64,000 bases of DNA. Origin: Streptomyces ambofaciens ATCC 23877. Its GTDB lineage: Bacteria; Actinomycetota; Actinomycetes; Streptomycetales; Streptomycetaceae. The stretch is from positions 372,001-436,000 of the forward strand of contig NZ_CP012382.1 in the NCBI RefSeq assembly GCF_001267885.1. The letters are read 5' to 3'. Numbering within the stretch: the first letter of the stretch is position 1; the number at the start of each line of letters is the position of its first letter. This document shows positions 48,109 through 57,868 of the stretch, in pieces. Position numbers and translations under genes: made by a program. Below the pieces are notes generated by a model. That model saw only the letters and a list, made by a program, of their open reading frames with translations, was not told the DNA's origin and searched no databases.

Positions 48109-50421
48109 ATGCAGAACCCGCCCGGTGAGGAGCCGGAGAGCACCCTCTCCGTGACGCCGCCGAAGAAGTGGGCGGCCGGGGTCCCCGCGGTCGTGCACGC
48201 GCTGGAGTACTCCCTGGAGCAGACCTCCCCGCGCAAGACCGGGGTGGACCTGCTGACCATGAACCAGGTGGGCGGGGTCGACTGCCCCGGCTGCGCGTGG
48301 GCGGACCCGGCCCCGGGCCGGCGCCACCGCAACGAGTACTGCGAGAACGGTGCCAAGCACATCAACGACGAGGCCACCACGCGCAGGGTCACCGCCGACT
48401 TCTTCCGCGCGCACAGCGTCTCCGACCTCGCCGCCCGCTCCGACATGTGGCTGAACCAGCAGGGGCGGCTCACCGAGCCGATGATCAAGCGGCCCGGCCG
48501 TGAGCACTACGAGCCCATCGGCTGGAACGACGCCCTGGGCGTCCTCGCCCGGGAGCTCCAGGAGCTGGCCTCCCCCGACGAGGCCGTCTTCTACACGTCC
48601 GGTCGCGCCAGCAACGAGGCCGCGTTCGTCCTGCAGCTCTTCGCCCGCGCCTTCGGCACCAACAACCTGCCCGACTGCAGCAACATGTGTCACGAGTCCA
48701 GCGGCTTCGCCCTGAGCGAGACCCTGGGCACCGGCAAGGGGACGGTCAGCCTCGACGACCTGCACCACGCCGACCTGATCTTCCTGGTCGGGCAGAACCC
48801 GGGCAGCAACCACCCGCGCCAGCTCTCCGCACTGGAGGAGGCCAAGCGCAACGGCGCCCGGATCGTGGCGGTCAACCCGCTGCCGGAGGCGGGTCTGCGG
48901 CGCTTCAAGAACCCGCAGAAGCCGAGCGGGGTCCTCGGGCGCGGCACCCAGATCGCCGACCGCTTCCTGCACATCAAGCCCGGCGGGGACCTCGCCCTCT
49001 TCCAGGCCCTCAACCGCCTGCTGCTGGAGGCCGAGGACGCCCGGCCCGGCACCGTCCTGGACCACGACTTCATCGACGCCCACACCTCCGGCTTCGAGAA
49101 GTTCGCCCAGCACGCCCGCACCGTCGACTGGGACGACGTGCGGACGGCGACCGGACTGACCCGCGAGGAGATCGAGAAGGTCCGCGACGAGGTCCTGCGG
49201 AGCGAACGCGTCGTCGTGTGCTGGGCGATGGGCATCACCCAGCACAAGCACGGCGTGCCCACCATCCGGGAAATCGTCAACTTCCTCCTGCTGCGCGGCA
49301 ACCTGGGGCGGGCCGGCACCGGCGCCTGCCCGGTGCGCGGCCACAGCAACGTGCAGGGCGACCGCACCATGGGCATCTGGGAACAGATGCCGGACACCTT
49401 CCTCGACGCCCTGCAGAGGGAGTTCGGCTTCGATCCGCCGCGCCCGCACGGCTTGGACTCGGTGGACTCGATCAAGGCGATGCGCGAGGGCCGCGTCAAG
49501 GTCTTCCTCGCCCTGGCGGGCAACTTCGTCCGCGCCGCTCCCGACAGCGACGTCACCGAGGAGGCGATGCGCTCGTGCCGGCTGACCGCCCACATCTCCA
49601 CCAAGCTCAACCGCTCGCACACCGTCTGCGGTGACACCGCGCTGATCCTGCCGACCCTCGGGCGCACCGAGCGTGACGTCCAGGCCGACGGTGAGCAGTT
49701 CGTCACCGTGGAGAACTCCATGAGCGAGGTGCACACCTCCCAGGGCCGTCTCGAACCGGCCTCCCCGATGCTGCTCAGCGAGGTCGCCATCCTGTGCCGG
49801 CTCGCCCGGCGGACCCTGGACGGCAAGGTGGACGTCCCCTGGGACAAGTTCGAGGGCGACTACGGCACCATCCGCGACCGCATCTCCCGCGTCGTGCCGG
49901 GCTTCCACGACTTCAACGCCCGGGTGACCCGCCCGGGGGGCTTCCAGTTGCCCAACCCGGTCAACGAGGGCGTCTTCGCCAACAAGGTCGGCAAAGCCCT
50001 GTTCACGTGCAACGAGCGCGTGGTCCCCCGGGCACCCGAGGGCCACCTGCTGCTCCAGACGCTGCGTTCGCACGACCAGTGGAACACCGTCCCCTACACC
50101 GACAACGACCGCTACCGCGGCATTCACGGCAGCCGCCGTGTCGTGCTCGTCAATCCGGCCGACCTGTCCGGACTCGGCCTCGCCCAGGGTGACCGCGTCG
50201 ACCTCGTGAGTGTCTGGACGGACGGCAGCGAGCGCCGGGCCGAGAACTTCGAGGTCGTGCCCTACCCGGCCGCCAAGGGCTCGGCCGCCGCCTACTACCC
50301 CGAGACGAACGTCCTGGTCCCGCTGGACAGCGTCGCCGACGTCAGCAACCAGCCCACGTCGAAGGGCATCGTCGTCCGCCTCGAACCCGCCCTCGACCGG
50401 GCGCGGCGCACCCCCGCGTGA
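48109..50421 (+). CDS. FdhF/YdeP-type molybdopterin oxidoreductase
   Basis: 770 residues of the formate-dehydrogenase-H/YdeP group. The N-terminal GVDCPGCAWADP replaces the usual CxxC iron-sulfur motif by CPGC; molybdopterin regions include SGRASNEAAFVLQLFARAFG, NMCHESSGFALSETLG and NFLLLRGNLGRAGTGACPVRGHSNVQGDRT; a C-terminal molybdopterin-dinucleotide domain ends near VLVPLDSVADVSNQPTSKGI. Predicted as an acid- or nitrosative-stress-linked oxidoreductase; substrate not established. ATG 48109 has AAAGGCG upstream. Confidence 0.92.
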   Translation: MQNPPGEEPESTLSVTPPKKWAAGVPAVVHALEYSLEQTSPRKTGVDLLTMNQVGGVDCPGCAWADPAPGRRHRNEYCENGAKHINDEATTRRVTADFFRAHSVSDLAARSDMWLNQQGRLTEPMIKRPGREHYEPIGWNDALGVLARELQELASPDEAVFYTSGRASNEAAFVLQLFARAFGTNNLPDCSNMCHESSGFALSETLGTGKGTVSLDDLHHADLIFLVGQNPGSNHPRQLSALEEAKRNGARIVAVNPLPEAGLRRFKNPQKPSGVLGRGTQIADRFLHIKPGGDLALFQALNRLLLEAEDARPGTVLDHDFIDAHTSGFEKFAQHARTVDWDDVRTATGLTREEIEKVRDEVLRSERVVVCWAMGITQHKHGVPTIREIVNFLLLRGNLGRAGTGACPVRGHSNVQGDRTMGIWEQMPDTFLDALQREFGFDPPRPHGLDSVDSIKAMREGRVKVFLALAGNFVRAAPDSDVTEEAMRSCRLTAHISTKLNRSHTVCGDTALILPTLGRTERDVQADGEQFVTVENSMSEVHTSQGRLEPASPMLLSEVAILCRLARRTLDGKVDVPWDKFEGDYGTIRDRISRVVPGFHDFNARVTRPGGFQLPNPVNEGVFANKVGKALFTCNERVVPRAPEGHLLLQTLRSHDQWNTVPYTDNDRYRGIHGSRRVVLVNPADLSGLGLAQGDRVDLVSVWTDGSERRAENFEVVPYPAAKGSAAAYYPETNVLVPLDSVADVSNQPTSKGIVVRLEPALDRARRTPA

Positions 50422-50499
50422 CCTGGGGAACGATCCGGACGGGGCCCGCGGCGACGGCGGGCCCCTCAGCGGCGGGTCCGGGCTCGGGCCCGGCCGCGT

Positions 50500-51663
50500 T
50501 CACCGACCGGCGGCCAGCACTGCCGCGAGGCCTTCCCGCAGGTCCTTGACGAAGTACTCGGGGACCTCCAGCGACGGGAAGTGTCCCCCGGCTTCGGGCG
50601 ACCTCCAGCGGACGATCCGCCGGTACCGCTCCCGCGCCCAGGGCCGCGGACACTTCTCGATGTCGCGGGGGTACATGCTGATCGCCGACGGGACGTCGAC
50701 CCGGAGTTCGGGGTCGAGCGACTGGTGGCTCTCGTAGTAGATGCGGGCCGACGACGCTCCGGTCCGGGTCAGCCAGTACAGGGTGACGTCGTCGAGGATC
50801 CTGTCCCTGGAGATCGTCTCGAAGGGGCTGTCCTCGGTGTCCGTCCACTCGGCGAACTTGTCGAGGATCCAGGCGAGAAGTCCGACCGGTGAGTCGACGA
50901 GCGAGTAGCCGATGGTCTGGGGTCGGGTGGCCTGCTGCTGCGCGTACGCCGCTCGGTGGCGCCAGAAATCGCGGGTGTCCTCGGCCCAGGCGCGTTCGGC
51001 CGCCGTCAGCCCGTCCGTCGTCAGTCCGGGCGGCGCCTCCGCGAAGGTGCTGTGGATGCCGAGGACATGCGCCGGGAACCTGCCGCCGAGGACCGTAGTG
51101 ATCACACCTCCCCAGTCGCCGCCGTGGGCCGCGAACCGGCTGTAGCCGAGCCGTCCCATCAGTTCCACCCAGGCGGCCGCGATCTTCTCGATCCCCCACC
51201 CGGTGGTGGCCGGCTTGTCGCTGTAGCCGAAGCCCGGCAACGAGGGGACCACGACGTGGAACGCCGGCGCGTCCGCGTCATCCGGATCCGCCAGTTCGTC
51301 CACCACGTCGGTGAATTCGGCGATACTGCCCGGCCAGCCGTGCGTCACGATCAGAGGAGTGGCGTCCGCGCGGGATGACCGGCGGTGCAGGAAATGGATA
51401 CCGACACCGTCGATGGTCGTGCGGAACTGACCGATCCGATGCAGCCGGGCCTCGAACGCCCGCCAGTCGTACCCGGTGCGCCAGTACTCCACCACGTCGG
51501 CGAGGTCGGCCAGCGGAACACCCTGTTCCCATCGGCGGGGGCCGGGCTCGGTGCGACAGACCGTCTCGGCTTCCGGCAGCCGCGCCGCGGCCAGTCGCGC
51601 ACGCAGATCGTCGAGGTCGGTGTCGGTCGCGTGGGCTTCGAATGCTTGCACGTCGCTGGGCAC
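50500..51663 (-). CDS. Epoxide hydrolase (EHN-domain family)
   Basis: 387 residues. N-terminal EHN region (WEQGVPLADLADVVEYWRTGYDWRAFEARL), oxyanion HGWPGS, nucleophile in HGGDWGG, and late histidine GGHFPSLE; the residues for microsomal-type epoxide hydrolysis are all present. It opens epoxides to diols. GTG 51663 has AGGAGG upstream. Divergent from the CGNR regulator with a four-site operator array between, and therefore probably its target. Confidence 0.92.
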   Translation of the reverse strand: MPSDVQAFEAHATDTDLDDLRARLAAARLPEAETVCRTEPGPRRWEQGVPLADLADVVEYWRTGYDWRAFEARLHRIGQFRTTIDGVGIHFLHRRSSRADATPLIVTHGWPGSIAEFTDVVDELADPDDADAPAFHVVVPSLPGFGYSDKPATTGWGIEKIAAAWVELMGRLGYSRFAAHGGDWGGVITTVLGGRFPAHVLGIHSTFAEAPPGLTTDGLTAAERAWAEDTRDFWRHRAAYAQQQATRPQTIGYSLVDSPVGLLAWILDKFAEWTDTEDSPFETISRDRILDDVTLYWLTRTGASSARIYYESHQSLDPELRVDVPSAISMYPRDIEKCPRPWARERYRRIVRWRSPEAGGHFPSLEVPEYFVKDLREGLAAVLAAGR

Positions 51664-51684
51664 GGGGCCTCCTGGTCGTCGCGG

Positions 51685-51786
51685 AACCGGCTTGGACCTG
51701 TAGCGAACCGGCTGAGGTGGTTCCAGAACCGGCTCAGACGGTTCTAACACCCTGAGCCGCAGGGCGCAACCGGCTAAGGTGGTTCC
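51685..51786. promoter_or_regulatory. Array of four AACCGGCTnAG-type operator repeats
   Basis: Sites start at 51685 (half: AACCGGCTTGGACC), 51706 (AACCGGCTGAGGTGGTT), 51727 (AACCGGCTCAGACGGTT) and 51768 (AACCGGCTAAGGTGGTT). Each full site is a 17-bp palindrome around CTnAG with arms AACC/GGTT. Spacings are 21, 21 and 41 bp, near whole helical turns. The last site touches the ATG of the CGNR gene. Confidence 0.72.
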
Positions 51787-52362
51787 ATGCATGCTCGGTT
51801 CCCTGACTTCCGTCTCGGCAAGGTGCTGGCCACCAGCTTCACGGCGACCCTGACGGAGCGGTGCGGCGACCCTGTGGAGCGGATTCCCACACCGCGGCGG
51901 CTCGTGGACTGGCTGGCGGTGAGCGGCCTCACCGTGGAGTCCTGCACCACCGCCCAGCTCGAACTCGCCCGGGAACTGAGGGAATCGATCCACGCCGCCT
52001 TGACGGCGGCCGCCGTCGGAGACCGCCTCCCCGCGCCTGCCGTCCGCGTCATCAACGACCGCAGCACTCAAGGCCGGGCCGCGGCCGTCCTGACGCCCGA
52101 GAACAAACGACAGTGGCGACTCGGCTCGGATTCCTGCGTGGAAGACGCTCTCAGCGTCGTCGCCGCCGACTCGATCAGCATCATCGCAGGCGAGCGGGAC
52201 GGAAAACTGGCCCTGTGTGCGTCACCGACCTGCCGAGCCGCCTTCTTCGACACCAGCCAGAGCCGCACTCGCAAATGGTGTGACATGAACACCTGCGGAA
52301 ACCGTCAGAAGAAGGCGCGCTTCCACGCCAACAAGAACCAGAGCGCCGGGTCGGCGAAGTAG
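51787..52362 (+). CDS. CGNR zinc-finger transcriptional regulator (ABATE domain)
   Basis: 191 residues: an N-terminal ABATE-type helical domain (ARFPDFRLGKVLATSFTATLTER) and a C-terminal zinc finger CASPTCRAAFFDTSQSRTRKWCDMNTCGNRQKKARF. ATG 51787 is immediately preceded by an operator site, so autoregulation is likely. Regulators of this family usually control a neighbouring gene; here the divergent epoxide hydrolase. Confidence 0.9.
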   Translation: MHARFPDFRLGKVLATSFTATLTERCGDPVERIPTPRRLVDWLAVSGLTVESCTTAQLELARELRESIHAALTAAAVGDRLPAPAVRVINDRSTQGRAAAVLTPENKRQWRLGSDSCVEDALSVVAADSISIIAGERDGKLALCASPTCRAAFFDTSQSRTRKWCDMNTCGNRQKKARFHANKNQSAGSAK

Positions 52363-52396
52363 TCGTTCCGAGCCCGGCGCACCGGTGATGGTGAGC

Positions 52397-54211
52397 TCAG
52401 TCGCCCTTGCCCTCCTCGGCATTACGCCAGATCTGCAGGTCGAGGGTGACGTACGAGCCGGGGTCGCTCTCGCCGGACTTGCCCCGGTAGGTGGCCACCG
52501 CGACATGGCCTGCCTTGCTGAGCACGCAGATCTCCGACCCCGTGGTGAGCTGCTGGAGGTCGATCTTCTCGGTGTAGCGCGTCTCCGTGCGGCACGTCTT
52601 CAGCGAGCCCTTCTGTGCGTTGTTCAGCAGGACGAGCTTCCCGTTGTCGGTGCCGATCGAGGCCTCGTCCAGGAAGTTGACGACGCTGAAGTAGAGATCG
52701 CCGCCACCGTAGGCCGCGTCCTCGCTCTCCACCGGCCGGGGCGGGCTGTCGGCGAGCATGAGCTGGTAGCCGTCCGTCAGGTCGATCCCCTTGTACGAGA
52801 CGGGCTGCGGGTCCGTCCTCCCCTGCCCCTCGCCCGCGCCGCCCTCACTGCCCGAACCGCCACTGCTGCTGCTCGTGGGAGTGCCGGCCCCGCTCTTCTC
52901 GTCCTTGCCGCCCCCGTCGGACAGCAGGGAGCCGATGACTCCCAGGACGACCAGCGTGCCGACGACCGACGCGGCAACGATCAGCCCCGTCCGCTTGGGC
53001 TTCCGGCGTACCGGTGGCCCGTAGGGGCCGTGGGTGACGGGTGGCGGCGTCCGGGGGCCCGGCGCGGGGGTGGGGTGCGCCGGGTAGCCGGGCGGCGGAG
53101 TGTGGTGACCTGGAGCAGGGTGTCCCGGGCGCCCGGGAGGCGGCACCGGCCCCGGGGCTCCCGGTGCGCCCGGCGGCGGGGTGGAGGGGGTGGCGATCCC
53201 GGTCGGCGCGTACGGGTCCACCGGGCCGGGTGCCGGGTTCGGCGGTGAGACCTGGGTCGGCGTCGGCGCGACGGGGGCCTGCGGGGGCGGGGTCCTGGCC
53301 GGTTCGGGCAGCCGCAGACGCTCGGTGATCGATCCGGCGACCGTCTGCGGCAGCCAGTCCTCACCCTGGCGCAGCGCGTCGGGCGACAGTGCGTGGCACA
53401 TCCCGATGATCTCGGTGAGGCTCGGCCGGCCGGCCGGGTCGCGGCTGAGGCAGCGGGTCACCAGGGGCAGCAGCTCCTCCGGGAGCCGACTGAGGTCGGG
53501 ATCCTCGTGGACGATCCGGTAGAGCACCGCGTGCGAGGAGCCTTCGCCGTAGGCGGGAGCCCCGATCGCGGCGAAGGCCGCGATCTGCCCCAGGGCGAAG
53601 ACGTCGGTGGCGGGGGTGACCGTACCGGCCGACGCCTGCTCGGGCGCCATGAACGTCGGCGTGCCCACGCTGACGCCGGTACCGGTCAGCGCGGTCGTGT
53701 CGGCCGCGCGCGCGATCCCGAAGTCGATCACGCGGGGACCGTCCGAGGCCAGGAGCACGTTGGCGGGCTTCAGATCGCGGTGCACGACCCCCGCACCGTG
53801 GATCACGTTGAGCGCCTCGGCGACCCCCACCGTCAGCAGCAGCACGCTGCGCACGGGCAGTCCACCGTGCTGGGCCACGGCGTGCGCGAGGGAGGGGCCC
53901 GGCACGTAGGCGGTGGCGAGCCACGGCTGCGGGCCGTCGGTGTCGAAGTCGATGACCGGGGCGGTGTACAGCCCCTGCACCCGCTGCGCGGCGTGGACCT
54001 CCTGTTTGAACCGTCGCCGGAACTCGGGGTCCTCGCTGAACTCGGGGCGGATCACCTTGAGCGCGAGGGGCCGGCCACCGGGCGTGTAGGAGAGGTACAC
54101 CTTGCCCATGCCTCCCGTGCCGAGGACGGCCGCCAGGCGGTAACCGCCCACGTCGACCGGGTCGCCGTCCTGGAGTGGCTTGAAAAGGTGGGCGGAAGGT
54201 GTGCTGCTCAT
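52397..54211 (-). CDS. Membrane Ser/Thr protein kinase
   Basis: 604 residues. Kinase domain at 15-270: LGTGGMGKVYLSY, ALKVIRPEF, VVHRDLKPANVLL, VIDFGIARA, and GTPTFMAPEQ. A proline-rich juxtamembrane region (280-400), one transmembrane segment (TGLIVAASVVGTLVVLGVIGSLL), then an extracellular domain of about 150 residues with Cys pair (KTCRTE and SEICVL); no PASTA repeats. ATG 54211; the long upstream extension has no start support. Confidence 0.92.
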   Translation of the reverse strand: MSSTPSAHLFKPLQDGDPVDVGGYRLAAVLGTGGMGKVYLSYTPGGRPLALKVIRPEFSEDPEFRRRFKQEVHAAQRVQGLYTAPVIDFDTDGPQPWLATAYVPGPSLAHAVAQHGGLPVRSVLLLTVGVAEALNVIHGAGVVHRDLKPANVLLASDGPRVIDFGIARAADTTALTGTGVSVGTPTFMAPEQASAGTVTPATDVFALGQIAAFAAIGAPAYGEGSSHAVLYRIVHEDPDLSRLPEELLPLVTRCLSRDPAGRPSLTEIIGMCHALSPDALRQGEDWLPQTVAGSITERLRLPEPARTPPPQAPVAPTPTQVSPPNPAPGPVDPYAPTGIATPSTPPPGAPGAPGPVPPPGRPGHPAPGHHTPPPGYPAHPTPAPGPRTPPPVTHGPYGPPVRRKPKRTGLIVAASVVGTLVVLGVIGSLLSDGGGKDEKSGAGTPTSSSSGGSGSEGGAGEGQGRTDPQPVSYKGIDLTDGYQLMLADSPPRPVESEDAAYGGGDLYFSVVNFLDEASIGTDNGKLVLLNNAQKGSLKTCRTETRYTEKIDLQQLTTGSEICVLSKAGHVAVATYRGKSGESDPGSYVTLDLQIWRNAEEGKGD

Positions 54212-54477
54212 GATGGACCATCCCCTGTTCGCCAGTCCGGCCCCTGCTGAAGCCGCGGAGCCAAGGGGGAGCGTACCGACCGCCCGTCGGCCCCCTCGAC
54301 GCATCGCACAACGGTTCCGCTACGAACCCCCCGGGCGCCTCGCTCCGCCCGCCCCCCACGGGGCCTGTCAGGGTGAGCGGGGTGCCGATGTCGACGAGGA
54401 GGAGGAGCCTGGTCCCTGGTGCCGACGACGCTGCCCGGTGCCGGCGATCACGACGACCAGCGGTGCGGACATCGCCG

Positions 54478-55011
54478 TCAGAACCGATACTGCGTCAGGT
54501 CAAGACCGAAGATCGTCAGCTCGTGGCCGTGGACCGGGTGCGATGCGACGCCTTCCGCCTCCATGCCGAGCTTGTCGACCACAGCCGCGGACGCGCTGTC
54601 ACCCGTCCTCAGCACGGCGACCACCCGGTCGAGACCGCGGTCCTGCAAGGCGAACTCCAGTGCGGCGTGGGCCGCTTCGGAGGCGTATCCCTGTCCCCAG
54701 AACGCCCGTCCCAGCCACCAGGTGATCGCGACCTGGCCGGCCACCTCGGCGGGCGCCTCGGCGACGGACAGGCCGACGGCACCCGCCAGTTCGCCGGAAC
54801 CCAGGAGCTCGACCGCGAACATCCCGAACCCCTCCTCGTCCCACTCCTCCTCCCAGCCCTCGATGTCCTCGGCGGTCTGCTCCGCCGAGCGCGGCCTGCC
54901 GTCCTCGATGTGCCGCATCACCACCGGGTCGGCATGGATCTCGGACAACGGGACGAGGTCGTCGTCCAGCCAACGGCGGAGGACAAGGCGAGGGGTGCGG
55001 ATCTCGGTCAT
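54478..55011 (-). CDS. GNAT acetyltransferase (RimJ/RimL-like)
   Basis: 177 residues: TPRLVLRRWLDDDLVPLSEIHADPVVM, then ITWWLGRAFWGQGYASEAAHAALEFA (acetyl-CoA site Q/RxxGxG/A) and a C-terminal VVDKLGMEAEGVASHPV. Probably N-acetylates a protein N-terminus or small molecule. ATG 55011. Stands alone behind the kinase gene. Confidence 0.9.
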   Translation of the reverse strand: MTEIRTPRLVLRRWLDDDLVPLSEIHADPVVMRHIEDGRPRSAEQTAEDIEGWEEEWDEEGFGMFAVELLGSGELAGAVGLSVAEAPAEVAGQVAITWWLGRAFWGQGYASEAAHAALEFALQDRGLDRVVAVLRTGDSASAAVVDKLGMEAEGVASHPVHGHELTIFGLDLTQYRF

Positions 55012-55240
55012 GCCCCTATCCTGCCGACGCGACGTTCGGATCGCGAACCGGGCAGGGGAAAGCCCCGTGCTCGGGTGGTGACACTCCGGCACGGGGCGAA
55101 CGCCGTCAGCGCGGGGAGAACGGCCGGCAAGAGGCACCCGGCCGAGGGCCGGAGGCGCCCCCGGCTGAGGGCCAGAGGCGCCGCAGCGTCCCCCGCGGCC
55201 CGTCCATGGAGGACGCCACGGAGTGCCCGGCCTGTGAGGG

Positions 55241-56539
55241 TCAGTGCTCGCAGAGGGAGAACTCCCGCTCGTAGAGCTGCTCGTTGTGTTCGTCGACGAA
55301 GAACTTGCGCTCGTGCATGAGGTGTTCGCGGTAGTCGCGGGCCTGTTCCAGCGTCATGGTCGAGGTGTCGGCCCATGGCTGCTGCGGTGGTACGTCGGAG
55401 GTCGAGACGATCGTTTCCGACGGGTCGACCAGGAAGAAGGCGAGGATCTTGCGATGCCCCGGGCGCGTGGGGTCCGCAAGGGCGAACGGGCCGACGCGGT
55501 GTTGCAGGATGTTGGGAAAGGCCAGGCAGCGACCGGCCGGGGTCGACACCGATCCCAGCACCTGGTTCAGCGGGTCCTCGTCCTCCAGGCCGTAGACCTC
55601 GCGCAGGCCGTTGTCGTCGTTCTGTTCGTAGTTCGGGTCGTCGAGCGCGGAGCGGAAACCGAGTCGGCTCTCGGTGATGTTCTCGCTGTCCCAGTAGTAG
55701 ATGCCGGTCGAGACGATCCGCTCGTTCAGCATCCCCTCGACGTGCCAGGAACCGCCGGCGTACTCGGGCTGGTCCGGGGTGAGATGAATGGTGGCGAGCT
55801 TGACGACGACCTGGAGGCGGCGACCGCGCAGGTCGACCCGGGCGGATTCGTCGGGCACCTCGGGCGGGGTGAAGGCCGGGGCGTCCGGAACGACCGGGCG
55901 GCGGTTCTCCCACCAGTCGTCCTGGGCCTCTTCCCACGCACGGAGGGCTTCGGTGTAGGCCCCGTCGTCGCTGTAGGAGGACCTGTCGGGATGCTCCGGC
56001 TCGGAGTCGTACCATCCGTAGGGATCCGCCTCGATCCGCAGGGGTCGCGGATGGCGCAGATCGGTGAGCACGTTCTCCCACAGCGGTCGCATGCGTGCGA
56101 ACAGGTCCGGCAGGACGGAGTACAGGGCGCGATGTGTCTCGGGGTGGAGGTTGTTGACGTACGAACGGAAGACGACCTCACCGTCGTCGCTGACGTCGAC
56201 GTCCGTGGGCAGCCACTGGAACCTCTCCGAGAACTCGTAGGTCGAGTAGCGGTCCGTCGGGTTCCGCCAAGCCCTCTCGGGCCCCCCGCTCACCTCTCTC
56301 ACCAGGCAGAACAGTGAGGGATGCACCAGATCGAGTACCTGGCCGCCGGATCCGGGGTGCCAGTCCCGTTCGGCTTCGGGAACCTGCTCCAGGACCCGGA
56401 CCGCTTCACGCAGCCGGGATCTGAGCTGTTCGTCGACCAGCGCGTCCGACTGCCACACCCCGTCGACGGCGGACACCTCGATGCCGGTTCGCCCGTCCCG
56501 CAGCGCGGCGTAGTGGGAGAGTTCGGCCTTCCCCGACAT
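55241..56539 (-). CDS. DUF4246-family protein (possible Fe(II)-dependent jelly-roll fold)
   Basis: 432 residues from ATG 56539. It shows the pattern YVNNLHPETHRALYSVLPDLFARM and GGSWHVEGMLNERIVSTGIYYWDSENITESRLGFRS, plus FPNILQHRVGPF. The WHVEG...QHRV arrangement could supply a His-x-Glu...His iron triad like cupin/2OG oxygenases, but that is inference from spacing only. Its start lies 31 bp from a divergent TipAS fragment. Function unknown. Confidence 0.78.
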   Translation of the reverse strand: MSGKAELSHYAALRDGRTGIEVSAVDGVWQSDALVDEQLRSRLREAVRVLEQVPEAERDWHPGSGGQVLDLVHPSLFCLVREVSGGPERAWRNPTDRYSTYEFSERFQWLPTDVDVSDDGEVVFRSYVNNLHPETHRALYSVLPDLFARMRPLWENVLTDLRHPRPLRIEADPYGWYDSEPEHPDRSSYSDDGAYTEALRAWEEAQDDWWENRRPVVPDAPAFTPPEVPDESARVDLRGRRLQVVVKLATIHLTPDQPEYAGGSWHVEGMLNERIVSTGIYYWDSENITESRLGFRSALDDPNYEQNDDNGLREVYGLEDEDPLNQVLGSVSTPAGRCLAFPNILQHRVGPFALADPTRPGHRKILAFFLVDPSETIVSTSDVPPQQPWADTSTMTLEQARDYREHLMHERKFFVDEHNEQLYEREFSLCEH

Positions 56540-56570
56540 CGCCGAGGAGGTCGGACGGCGCGCCGCCACG

Positions 56571-56867
56571 ATGAGCCAGGCCGATGCCGACGCCGCGCAC
56601 CGTGAGCGCACCGCGCAGATGGTCCGGCTGGCCGAGCTCATGGCCGCGGGTCACTCGGCCGACGCCGATCCGGTCCAGGCCGAGATCGACATCCAGTACC
56701 GGGCGCTGACGGAGCTGCGGCCGGTCCCGGCCGAGGAGTACCGGGCCGTCGGCCGCTCCGTCGTCGACAACGCGACATGGCGCGCCGCGTACGAGGCCAT
56801 CGCCCCGGGCCTCGCCGCGTACCAGCGCGACGCCATCGAGGCGTACGCCGCCGCCCGGCTGGACTGA
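56571..56867 (+). CDS. Isolated TipAS-like domain (MerR regulator remnant)
   Basis: 98 residues matching the C-terminal drug-binding half of MerR-TipAS regulators (MSQADADAAHRERTAQMVRLAELMAAG... ending APGLAAYQRDAIEAYAAARLD). No MerR DNA-binding part is present; the in-frame sequence upstream is TipAS-like for about 15 codons (EEVGRRAAT) to a stop at 56511, suggesting a deletion. Either a stand-alone ligand-binding protein or a broken regulator. Confidence 0.6.
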   Translation: MSQADADAAHRERTAQMVRLAELMAAGHSADADPVQAEIDIQYRALTELRPVPAEEYRAVGRSVVDNATWRAAYEAIAPGLAAYQRDAIEAYAAARLD

Positions 56868-57190
56868 GACAGGGTGCGGCCGCCATCGAGGGACGACGGC
56901 GATGGCGGCCGCGCCCGTCGCGTAGCGCCGACGGTGTGCGCTCCCGAGGACGGGCTGGAGTGGAGCCCGCGGCGGATGTCCTCGACCGCGGAGCGGGCCA
57001 CGCCGGACCGCACGGTGCTCGGCGGAGCACCGGGTCACCGATCCGCCGCCGGCGCTCGGTGGAAGCCGGCGCTCGGGGCATTCGACCGGCGCACGGTCTC
57101 GCCGGGGCTCCCAGGAGTGCGCGCGAGCGCTGTTAGGCAGCCGGTGCGCTTGGACAACCTCTCCTCACTTCTGGAAATGAGAGGGCTCGT
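56868..57190. other. Intergenic region before the second EF-hand gene
   Basis: 323 bp with no convincing ORF, repeat or hairpin. It must contain the EF-hand promoter. Confidence 0.5.
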
Positions 57191-57742
57191 ATGGCCAGTG
57201 AGTTCCAGCGCATCAAGCTCCACGCGATGTTCGACGCCTTCGACGTGAACGGCGACGGGTACTTGCAGGAGGAGGACTTCCATGCTCTGGCGGCCCGCTG
57301 GGGCCGTCTGTCCCGTGTCCAGGCGGATGCCGAACTGACCGAACGGGTGCGGAGCGTGATGCTGGGTTGGTGGCAGCAGCTGGCGGCGGCCGTCGACACG
57401 GACGAGGACGGCCGGATCGACATGGACGACCTCCTGGCCATGGTCGACCGGCTCGGTGCCCTGCGTGAAGCCGTCACCGCCACCGCCGACACCGTCTTCG
57501 ACGCGGTGGACGAGGACGCCGACGGCCACATCTCACGCCGTGAGCACCAACGCCTGATCGACGTGTGGCACGGCCGGGAGATCGCGGTGGGAACGACCTT
57601 CGACGTCCTCGACCGGGATGCCGACGGCCGCCTGACCCGAGCCGAGTTCGCCGAGCTGTGGGTCCAGTTCTGGATCAGTGACGACCCCACCGAGCCGGGC
57701 AACTACATGTGCGGACCGCTGACGGGCATCCCGATCGGCTGA
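57191..57742 (+). CDS. EF-hand calcium-binding protein, four loops (calerythrin-like)
   Basis: 183 residues with DVNGDGYLQEED, DTDEDGRIDMDD, DEDADGHISRRE and DRDADGRLTRAE, all canonical. ATG 57191 has GAGAGGG upstream. Same fold as the protein at 40761 but more complete; a calcium buffer or sensor. Confidence 0.93.
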   Translation: MASEFQRIKLHAMFDAFDVNGDGYLQEEDFHALAARWGRLSRVQADAELTERVRSVMLGWWQQLAAAVDTDEDGRIDMDDLLAMVDRLGALREAVTATADTVFDAVDEDADGHISRREHQRLIDVWHGREIAVGTTFDVLDRDADGRLTRAEFAELWVQFWISDDPTEPGNYMCGPLTGIPIG

Positions 57743-57868
57743 GGAGAGGGCGGCCGGGGTTCCGTCGGCGGACCGGGAGGCTCACAGGCAGCGCGAAGGC
57801 CGATCACCACGATCCCCGGCGACCGCGCTGTCGCCCTGAGCCCGGCCACCTCCACCGGACGCCACCGG

